64,000 nucleotides of DNA from Thinopyrum elongatum (taxonomy: Eukaryota; Streptophyta; Magnoliopsida; Poales; Poaceae). The number at the start of each line of letters is the position of its first letter. Positions within the stretch are counted from its first letter, which is position 1. Position numbers and translations under genes: made by a program. The notes below the pieces were generated by a model. That model ran no database searches, was not told the DNA's origin, and saw only the letters and a list, made by a program, of their open reading frames with translations. This document shows positions 56,104 through 64,000 of this stretch, piece by piece. The stretch spans positions 321,698,144 to 321,762,143 of the forward strand of contig CM022302.1 of assembly GCA_011799875.1 (NCBI GenBank), written 5' to 3'.

Positions 56104-56467
56104 CATCATTATTAGAGTGTGCCCCTACCTATGAGGTTATGAAATGGAGGGGAATTATGAGTCCTCGAAAAAGGGGGATGAGGTCCATGAGGCCATTAAA
56201 AAAGAGAGAAAGAAAACTGAGAAAAAGAGAGGGGGCCACACTACTATCCTTTTTCCATACTGCTTCTTCAAAGTAACACAATGTACTTCATATATAGAGT
56301 CTCCATGATTTTCATTTTTATAAACTAGTGGGATTTTTCATTATAGAATTTCACTTGCATATTCCAATGACGAGCTTCCTCAAATTCTCGAGATCACCCG
56401 CTTAGTTTCACATAGAGAGCTTTCATAAGCTTGTAGCTCTAGTGCATCTGTTGCATGGAAATCCCTA
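56104..56467. other. Unassigned repeat-like stretch between copia A and CACTA J
   Basis: No ORF or LTR edge recognised. The text has the look of dispersed Triticeae repeat (ccaatgacgagcttcctcaa near 56367), but I cannot place it. Bases 56104-56108 (CATCA) would be the right target duplication of copia A. Confidence 0.4.
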
Positions 56468-57576
56468 CACTAAAAAAAACACTTCCATGCTGATACATAT
56501 TTGTCACAGTAGGTCACGTTTTCTACCATGCATGTATATCCATGACGATTTTATGACAGAATCAAGATAGTCATACCTGTGCTGTCGTAGAAGTGTTCCA
56601 TGACAATACTCAAATGATCATAGGGAAGTGGCCACATCCATGATGATAAATGGCGCGTCATGGAAGTGCTTTCGTCAAGGGTAACTAACACGTCGCATCC
56701 ACCATAACGGGTCGCTGTTAAGCTATCAGGTCCTGTTTTAGATCCGATAACCCATTAACAGCCACGACCAATGGCGATTTTCCACGTGTCAACTTCTCAT
56801 TGGCCGACAGAACCACGTGTCAGGTCCACGTTGGGACAGATGTCAACCATCCAATGGGCAGGAGGCACCTATGATACGTCGACATCTGGCACGGCCCAAC
56901 AGTAGCCCATTTAGGTTAAAAAGGTCGGCCTATTTGACTTGGTCAAAAGTTAACGAGCCGTCCCATCAAAAGCCTATTAATTTCATGTTCGCATATAGCC
57001 CACTTATGGCCCGTTATGGCCTTTTTGAATTCGGCCCATTAGTGTCATATGGGCAGTCCAATATAAGTCCAGGTCATTGTCACTTTAGGCCCACGTATGG
57101 CCCATCACGTCTTTCGGCCCATATGAGGCCTTTTGTATCTTTGGGACCTTTAACGGCCCGTGGTGACTCAGGCCCATAATAAACAGTAAATTGCTTTATA
57201 CCCATTAACGGCCCATGATTCAGTTGGGCCGTTTCGAGCAAGTGTTATCTTTTGGCCTTCTAAGCCCCATATATTCTCAGCCTCATTTTCGGCCCTCGAT
57301 TACTGACGGTCCATTACTGACCTGTTCCGCTAATGGGCCAAATTTAGCCCGTGGTTACATTCAGCCCGTCTATGGCCCATTAACACTTTGGGCCTTATTC
57401 ATCTTGTCATGTATTACGGCCCATTAACAACCCGTTATGCCTGTCGACAGAATTATGCCTGTGCTATCTTATGTATTGTTAACGGCCCATTATGGCCTGA
57501 GCCCATAAATAGTCGTTTCCGATTTTGGCCCGTTTACGGTCCAAATCATGTTCCGACATTGGTCCACGATCTGTAC

Positions 57577-57720
57577 GGCCCATAGATCCTACGGCCCGTA
57601 AGAGGCCCATGGATCCTACAGCCCGGAAGAGGCCCATGGATCCTAAGGCCCGTAGGAGGCCCATGGATCTTATGGCCCGTAGGTGGACCATGGATCCTAC
57701 GGCCCGTAGGAGGGCCATGG
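57577..57720. repeat. 27-bp minisatellite in CACTA J
   Basis: Five copies start at 57577, 57604, 57631, 57658 and 57685, with a partial copy to 57720. The unit starts GGCCCATGGATCCTACGGCC and ends CGTAGGA. Because 27 is divisible by three, every frame stays open, which creates a false ORF with a nine-residue repeat. Confidence 0.88.
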
Positions 57721-57862
57721 TTACAATGGCTCATTGGTGGACCATTTTTATTGCGGCCACTAGGAAACCGAGGAAAAAGAACTGTAGTACTACAAGCAAA
57801 CAAATAAACAAGACTATAAGAAAATAAATAAGCAAGGTAGGATATTACGGCGATTACACAGA

Positions 57863-57961
57863 TTACATCCACTGGGCATCAAAGTTCACCACCAATGCAA
57901 ATATAGGGAACAAAGTAGCATATTACATACACTGGGCGTCAAAGTTGGCCACCAGCGCAAA
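57863..57961. repeat. Two-copy 60-bp direct repeat in CACTA J
   Basis: ACTGGGC(A/G)TCAAAGTT and the following CACCA-type bases at 57863-57901 recur at 57923-57961. The spacing is 60 bases. Confidence 0.7.
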
Positions 57962-58076
57962 GAAATGCCGCAACAAAACAAGTCCAAAACTGGAACCACT
58001 TCAAAAGAGCTCAAAAAACAATATCCTGGGTACCCACCATGCTGGCAAGAAGCTTAGCAAGATTATTAGCTTTCTC

Positions 58077-59240
58077 TTATTTGGCGCTTAAATCCTCTAA
58101 CTCTTGCTCTTGCACAAGAAAGTATGCATATGAATTCTGTAGGGACTTCCTCAGTCCTTTGGCTTCTTGTTGCAGCACATCTGATCGATGCCTTTCAACT
58201 TGTATTTGAGACTCAAGAAGCTGAATTGATTCAGGCAGCGAGTTCAAAGAGCTTGTGCCAGCAGTAGTGGTCAGTAACTCGAACACTACATCAAGACTGG
58301 ACTTTGGGGTTGTCTCACTGTCTTCAAGATAGTTTTTATCTGCTTTCTTGGAGACCAACAGGGATGTCTCACTATCTTGAACCTTATCAACATTAGTTCC
58401 TTTACCATTGCATAATGGGGTACTCTTTTCCAATATTTTGCCTGCATTCTAAAAGAGAAACAAGGAGACACGTCACTGGTTTAGCATGTTGTATATGAAA
58501 CTCATTTTGGTAAACCAGTTCAGTAGTAAAGTGGATAGGATAACAACATGAAACAAACATATATCTATGTACTATGGTCACTATATGTCTATACCATTCT
58601 AGTTTATGTTGCCAAATCAAGATAGAGGCACAGTTCAAAACATATATGTTCAAGACAAAGCGAGGTCGAATGGAATATAAGTGTGGGAAACTACACAGCA
58701 CTAACAACACTTGTATTGTGCATGACATGAGAACATAACTGTTTATACAATTGAAACTGAAATCAACATAGAGGAAGTTACAACAAGAAACCAGTTAAAG
58801 AAACAGGTTTAAAACATACTTGTTGCACCACTGGAGTTTCAGTTGCATCCTTCAAATTTGAAATTAGTTGGTATGTGTAAATACGGTGATGCAAGAGCAA
58901 AGGAGTGTGTACCATAGCTACAGAACCTAACCTGAGAACAATTCTTCTTCTGCTTTATGCATTGAGTTGGGGTTCGGAGTGGTGGTCCTCGTGCTTTGGG
59001 CACTGCAGTTGCCTTACTAACTACTTGTGTTTGGGTGCTCTATGGTGGGGACGGTGTTGTGTCAACTGGAACTGGCCTACTATCTGCTGGGGTTGGGGTT
59101 AGAAGGGGTGTAGCTGGTTCTCTGTCCAACTGGGTAGGGGTACAATCTGCGAGAATCTGGGTTATGTGTGGTGGGGCTGGTTCTTGGGCAAGTACAACCG
59201 TGGTTCTATCTGCATCGACGGGTAGCACTATCTTTTCTGA
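58077..59240 (-). pseudogene. CACTA J accessory protein exons (coiled coil)
   Basis: The last exon (58446-58077) reads ESIQLLESQIQVERHRSDVL and QQEAKGLRKSLQNSYAYFLV, a coiled coil ending LEDLSAK. It follows a consensus acceptor (GAATGCAG) at 58447. An upstream donor (GTATGT) lies near 58815. The exon at 59240-59040 is Pro/Thr-rich (PAPPHITQILADCTPTQLDR). CACTA elements often carry such a second, non-transposase gene; I cannot name it. The 5' part is cut off by copia G. Confidence 0.5.
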
Positions 59241-59259
59241 AGAACGTGTTTTTACTCCC

Positions 59260-59535
59260 TGAAAGTGCGTTATATCGACTAGAGGGGGGTGAATAGGCAA
59301 TTTTTACAAATTCGTCATTGAGGAAATACTACTTGAGGAATTTGCTAAGTGACGAAATACAAGCAGTGGAACAAAGTACTCCGGTGCATGCATAACAAGA
59401 TAATAGCATAGTCATCATGATGAAATGAAACATACATAGAGCACAGATAGCGTGTAAACAGGATCAGCGGGCAGAAGACAAGATGACTAAAGAATTTGGG
59501 TTGAGGAAATTGAGAAAGTCTTCATTCAAAGTCTT
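59260..59535 (-). repeat. Copia G 3' LTR fragment
   Basis: It starts TGAAAGTGCG on the plus text and aligns with 62628-62902 with few changes. It stops abruptly at 59535, where integrase coding begins. Confidence 0.88.
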
Positions 59536-60600
59536 GAAGAATTTGTGAAGATATACCCTGTTGATGATGTGGCACGCAGTATCAATAGCCTCAGGCCAGA
59601 AGTGACGAGGCATCTTGTATTCATCAAGCATTGTGCGAGCCATCTCAACAAGAGTCCTATTCTTGTGCACCACAACGCCATTCTGCAGAGGAGTGTATGG
59701 GGCAGATAACTCATGAGTAATACCAAGTTCATCAAGATAGTCATCAAGACCAGTGTTCTTGAACTCCGTCCCATTGTCACTCCGGTTATGCTTGATCTTC
59801 ACACTGAAATTTGTCGAGGCCCTTGAGGAAAATCGTTTGAAGACTTCCTGCACTTCAGGTTTGTAAGTGATGATATGCACCCAGGTATAATGAGAATAAT
59901 CATCAACAATAACAAAGCCATATAGAGATGCTGCATTAGTTAGTGTGGCATAATGAGTGGGGCCAAAGAGGTCCATGTGAAGCAATTCAAAAGGATGAGT
60001 GGTAGTCATGATAGTCTTCGAGGGATGCTTGGATCTGGTCATCTTTCCAGCCTCACAAACCCCACAAAGATGGTCTTTGAGGAATTTGACACCCTCGATG
60101 ACAATGACGTGCTTCTTCTTAGCCAGTGTGTGCAAGTTCCTCATGCCAGCATGACTAAGTCGTCGATGCCATAGCCAGCCTTCTGAAGCTTTTGCAAGTA
60201 GACTTGTGGCAGGCTGTGGTCCTACACAGAAATCAACAATATACAAGTCTCCTCTCCTAAAGCCTTCGAAGACTTTGGAATTGTTAGATTCCATGAGTAT
60301 TATGCAGTGATATTTGCCAAAGATGGCGACCATATCAAGATCACAAAGCATTGAGACAGACATGAGGTTGAATCCAAGAGACTCGACAAGCATGACTTTG
60401 TCCATGTGTCGATCCTTTGAGATTGCAACCCTACCTAGACCCAATACCTTGCTTTTTCCTTTGTCGGTGTAGGTAATATGCTTCAGGTGTGATGGAGATA
60501 GAGCAGAGTCCAATAAGTTCTTGTCACCAGTCATGTGATTTGTACATCCACTGTCAAGGACCCACTCAGTAGCTTTGAGAGATTCATCCTGCAGATGAAT
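59536..60600 (-). pseudogene. Copia G protease end, GAG-pre-integrase and integrase
   Basis: WVLDSGCTNHMTG (60565-60527) holds the DSG protease site. The GAG-pre-integrase part has LWHRRLSHAGMRNLHTLAKK, HLCGVCEAGKMTRSKH. The integrase core has HMDLFGPT (first Asp), NRSDNGTEF (second Asp) and QNGVVVHKNRTLVEM, where the usual VERKNRT glutamate is replaced. After RVYLHKFFK the frame runs into LTR sequence. Confidence 0.82.
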
Positions 60601-60815
60601 TAGTGCATCTTACGAACTCATATACTTCATCAGTGAAGAATATGACATCAAATTGAATTTCATCAAGCAGTACAATAGATATAGAAGTATAAGGACGTGA
60701 GAAATGAGTAATTCATTTCTTCATGATTAGCTTGCATTCTTTCAAGCACTCTCAGGTCTCCAGCAAATTCTTTAGACGTTCAAGTTCGTCTGGAGACCTG
60801 ACCCTGCATAAGAGA

Positions 60816-61340
60816 TTAGTTCTTTTTCTTCACCACCCACATCTGGAGGGGTGGCAAAGAGTTCATCATTCTGCGAGCTCCATAAGAGAAAGGTGGCATT
60901 GAAGCCAGTGCACTTCGTTTCACAGAAGAGGGGTTAGAGTATGCATATGAGCAAGCAGAGAAATTCTTCGAGGACTTATGAACATATTGATTTGAAGAAT
61001 AATGCACATATTCATGACCCTTAGATTTTTCATGTGAAATAGATGCATTAGCACGATGATGATCATATGAGGAATTTGACCCATGTGAGGACTTGGATCC
61101 ATATGAGGACTTCGATCCATATGAAGACTTTGGTCCATATGAAGAATTTGGTCCATATGAAGAATTTGATCTGGGGTTCCTGTTCTTCACAGGTGATGTC
61201 TTGAGGACATTCACCTGAAGACTTTCAAGGCACTTTTGGGAACCCATATTTTCTTCATAGGGTGACCGTTCCTGTAGTTAGTTCCAACATATCTTGCAAA
61301 TACTTCACCATTCTGATTTTTGAACAGTTTATAGTTGGAG
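60816..61340 (-). pseudogene. Copia G gag C-terminal region with 18-bp repeats
   Basis: YKLFKNQNGEVFARYVGTNY near 61320 is followed by a frame change and then a Ser/Tyr/Gly-rich repeat (SSYGPKSSYGSKSSYGS). The repeat comes from an 18-bp unit at 61068-61176. The end reads LPPLQMWVVKKKN at 60816. Confidence 0.65.
61068..61176 (-). repeat. 18-bp tandem repeat in copia G gag
   Basis: About six copies of a unit like CCATATGAAGAATTTGGT, encoding a six-residue S-S-Y-G-x-(N/K) repeat on the minus strand. Copy number probably varies. Confidence 0.78.
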
Positions 61341-61348
61341 TCAAATGA

Positions 61349-62560
61349 CTAATCAGATGAACATGAAGATTCACAGGTAAAGCCAGATATAGTAGATGGA
61401 TCTACGGGAGGTCCTTTTGCAGCAACCCATGTGGTTTTGGGATACTGCTCAGGTTTCCAGTAAGACCCATCAGCATTGAGTTTCCTCTCAAAGGCAATAC
61501 CCTCTTTCCTTGGTTTCCTGTTGAGGATCTGCTTTTTAAGCACATCAAAAAGAGCCTGATGCCCTTTGAGGCTTTTGTACATGTCTATCACATACAATTC
61601 CTTCAACCCTGCATTTTCGTCAGTGATACTTGGGGTATCCTCGGATGAGGAATTTGTGACCACAGAGATAGTTGAAGAATTTGCAGCAATAGAAGCATTT
61701 GAACTTTCAGGTGAAGAATTAGCAGATTCACATTCGATGCATTTCAAACATGGTGGAATGAATTCTTCCTGAGCGGAACTGATCTGTTGAGCAAGCAAAG
61801 AATCATTTTCCCTTTGAAGATCATCATGACTCACTCTTAGTTTCTTAAGATCTTACTTTCTTTGAAGAAATTCATAAGAAAGCTTTTCATGATCGACTAA
61901 GAGAGTTTCATGACGACCTTGAAGGTTATCAAACTTGGACTGAAGACGTTGAAGATCATCAGTCTGAGTTTGATTCAGTTCCTCACCCAATAGGTTATCG
62001 CTTTTGTCTAGCAATTTTTGAATCCTTTCCAAAGCTTTTTGTTGTTTAGTGGCAATTTTAGCAATTATGGAATAGCTAGTTTTGAGATAATCATCAGATT
62101 CTTCTTCACTAGATTCAGAGGAGGAAGGATACTCGAGTACCTTGGCACCTTTTGCCATGAGGCATGGTGTTGAAGAAGATGATTCAGGTTCAAAAGTCAT
62201 CGTTTTGAGTGATTCCTTGAACTCGAGGAACCAGAGGTCCTGACAAGTTCGATGACCTTCATAGACATCAGAGATCCGGTCCCATATCAGATTTGCATTG
62301 ACAAGATGCATAATGCGCCTGAATTCATCTTTGGATAGGTGGGTGCAGATGATATCCCTCGCTAAAGTATCCAGCAGAGTGTACTTGCGAATGTCATCAG
62401 CATGCGCCATCTTGCATGGATCGCTAAGACCAATCTCAGTGACGGTCCATAGCTCACTGTTCATCGCCAAGAGGCGCTTCCTCATCATGGCCTTCCACTT
62501 GGGATAATCATGGCCATCAAAGATGGGGCATGACACTTTCTTCATACCCGCGGTCGACAT
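61349..62560 (-). pseudogene. Copia G gag (UBN2 type)
   Basis: The ATG at 62560 opens MSTAGMKKVSCPIFDGHDYP, then KWKAMMRKRLLAMNSELWTV and LIWDRISDVYEGHRTCQDLW. An acidic Ser-rich stretch and a coiled coil (LERIQKLLDKSDNLLGEELN) follow. A single in-frame TAA at 61853 separates this from VSHDDLQRENDSLLAQQISS, RNRKP-type basic sequence and EQYPKTTWVAAKGPPVDPST (61450). The layout matches copia A. Confidence 0.82.
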
Positions 62561-62609
62561 AACTAAAACTCCAGGTGGTTAAACCAAAATCACACAGAAC
62601 AAGGGAGTA

Positions 62610-62625
62610 CCTTGCTCTGATACCA
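62610..62625 (-). promoter_or_regulatory. Primer binding site of copia G
   Basis: The minus strand reads TGGTATCAGAGCAAGG, two bases from the LTR edge at 62628. This is the classical initiator-Met tRNA site of plant copia elements. Confidence 0.9.
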
Positions 62626-62627
62626 AT

Positions 62628-64000
62628 TGAAAGTGCGTTATATCGACTAGAGGGGGTGAATAGGTGATTTTTACAAATTCGTCACCGAGGAAATACTACT
62701 TGAGGAATTTGCTAAGTGACGAAATACAAGCAGCGGAACAAAGTACTCAGGTGCATGCATAACAAGACAGTAGCATAGTCATCATGATGAAATGAAACAT
62801 ACACAGAGCACATATAGCGTGTAAACAGGATCAGCAGGCAGAAGACAGGATGACTGAAGAATTTGGGTTGAGGAAATTGAGAAAGTCTTCAGTCAAAGTC
62901 TTCAAACAGTAACGATCAAGTTCATCAACAAGTAAACGAGGAAATGAAAGGGTTGAGGAAATAGAACCAGTAGCTCAGTGAAGACAGTGATTTAGTAGAC
63001 CAGTTCCAACTGCTGTGACAGTTGTATGTCTGGTTGGAGCAGCTTGGTATTTAAACCAAAGGACACACAGTCCTTACCATATTCTCCTTGTGCTAAGGTC
63101 ACAAAGACCTCGCCCTATCACTCGTGGTAAGTCTTCAAGGTGACTTCCAAACCTTCACAGACTTGGTCACTCGGCAATCCACAATTCTTATTGGATGCTC
63201 TAGACCATGACGCCTAACCGTCTAGAAGATGCACAGTCTTCAAAGTTAACAAGCATTAGTTCAACACAGGGACAATCTCTTCAGTGATGCTCAATCACTT
63301 TGGGTTATAGGTGTTTGGGTTTTGGGTTTTTCCTCACTTATGATTTTCCCTCAAAGTCCTCGAAGGATGGGATGCTCTAAATGACAAGTGTCAGTTTCTC
63401 TCGGAGCAGCTAACCAGCTAGTGGTTGAGGGGGCGGCTATATATAGCCGGGGAACAGCCTGACATGATAAGACATAATTGCCACTAATGATATGACCGTT
63501 ATGTGGATAAGATATTTGGGACAGCTGGCGCAAAGCACAACAACGGTCGGAAATTTGAGCTCTCAAATTCCTCAGGTCTATCATGTTCCTCACTTGTAGG
63601 CAATCCGCACTGGCGAATTCCTAACTCCTCAGTCAGAACAAATTCCTCAGAGACCAGAAGATCTTCGTCTCTGTCACTGAAGAAATTAACTGAACTGTAT
63701 GAGATTTACAAAGGCTTCACTCGAAAGATTGGGTATGTGTAGGCTTTGAGATGAGCATCACTTGGAAACTTTTCCTTAGTTTTACCTCGACCCCCTTTAA
63801 CAGTACGGTGTTTCCTATGACTCAAGAAAGGAAAATGAAACTATGAAAACAAAAGTCTTCACACTTCATAATCCTCGCATCAATATCAATATCTTCAAGG
63901 TCACACCAATTTCCTCATTTTCAAAGTCTTCAAGAAAACCAAAGTCTTCAGATGAAGACATTCATTTTTAGGGGTGGACATTCATCGGATTTATCAAACT
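62628..64000 (-). repeat. Copia G 5' LTR (incomplete at window end)
   Basis: The LTR is at least 1373 bases and its U3 start lies outside the window. TATATATA inside GGCTATATATAGCC near 63436-63449 is the likely core promoter on the minus strand. The GAGGAAAT/CTTCA-rich text is typical of this LTR. Confidence 0.8.

Larger units (their letters stand above)
56468..59259 (-). mobile_element. CACTA transposon J, left end, cut by copia G
   Basis: It begins CACTAAAAAAAACACTTCCA after CTA (56465-56467), the candidate 3-bp target duplication. The terminal 300 bases (tttgtcacagtaggtcacg, tagaagtgttccatgaca) have the composition of grass CACTA ends. A subterminal region rich in GGCCCAT words (56880-57740), a 27-bp minisatellite and minus-strand exons of an accessory protein follow. 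The transposase and right end are not seen. Copia G begins at 59260 inside it, so J probably resumes beyond the window. Confidence 0.72.
59260..64000 (-). mobile_element. Copia G: minus-strand element, RT deleted, runs off the window
   Basis: From right to left: 5' LTR (62628 to beyond 64000), PBS, gag (62560-60816), protease active site (about 60560), integrase (60534-59540) and only the last 276 bases of the 3' LTR (59260-59535). RT and RNase H are missing. It entered CACTA J; the left flank CTCCC (59255-59259) is the expected target duplication, and its partner would lie outside the window. Confidence 0.82.

Noticed and set aside
57577..57720. CRISPR-like array
   Set aside because: Units are contiguous with no spacers, and the context is a plant CACTA element.
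57525..57827. ORF with a nine-residue repeat
   Set aside because: It is a by-product of the 27-bp minisatellite, whose unit is divisible by three.
62610..62625. tRNA gene
   Set aside because: The 16-base match to initiator-Met tRNA is a primer binding site next to an LTR; no tRNA body is present.

Overview
This window looks like intergenic DNA from a large grass genome, most plausibly Triticeae (wheat, Aegilops, barley or rye). I found no intact cellular gene, rRNA or tRNA. Nearly every interpretable stretch is a plant transposable element: Ty3/gypsy elements of at least two lineages, Ty1/copia elements with UBN2-type gag, one CACTA transposon end and one Stowaway-like MITE. All coding sequences are broken by stops, frameshifts or deletions. 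The host group is inferred from the element mix and nesting style; the sequence does not name the species. Letters A to J below are labels for this window only.

Layout. 1-2.94 kb: an LTR edge, a degenerate B3-like antisense-type ORF with its own TATA box, and a fragment of the same LTR family as solo LTR E. 2.94-6.80 kb: gypsy remnant H, with a minus-strand antisense ORF followed by two abutting LTRs. 6.80-14.15 kb: 5'-truncated plus-strand gypsy I, with protease, RT, RNase H and integrase, then a minus-strand B3-like ORF and a 3' LTR. 14.15-15.75 kb: a low-copy-looking island and a MITE. 15.75-56.10 kb: minus-strand copia A, split by a large nested stack.

The nested stack is resolved by target-site duplications. 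Gypsy B (17757-52617, minus, TSD ATTAG) sits inside the gag of copia A. Gypsy C (18680-30361, minus, CRM-like, TSD TCTCG) sits between the TATA box and the ATG of B's antisense gene. Solo LTR E (24941-28758, TSD GCAGC) sits in the 5' leader of C. Gypsy D (42113-51912, plus, TSD AAGGG) sits in the 5' part of B. Removing the insertions leaves B at about 13.4 kb and C at about 7.9 kb. Element F (54581-55732) sits in the A LTR. 56.47-59.26 kb is the left end of CACTA element J, cut at 59260 by minus-strand copia G, which runs past the window end.

The recurring theme is the antisense gene of these gypsy elements. B, D and H each carry, between pol and the 3' LTR and on the opposite strand, an ORF of the 'putative gypsy type transposon' (PF04195) type. 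It has an acidic/Pro-rich middle and, in B and D, a coiled-coil tail. It looks spliced, and D and H share the same GTAAGT donor. Element I carries a different antisense gene at the same place: a short B3-like DNA-binding domain with a Ser/Asp/Glu-rich tail. A second copy lies at the left edge of the window. Antisense accessory ORFs are known in Tat-lineage gypsy elements (for example Grande and Retand). The B3-like cargo and the conserved antisense introns are what I would look at first.
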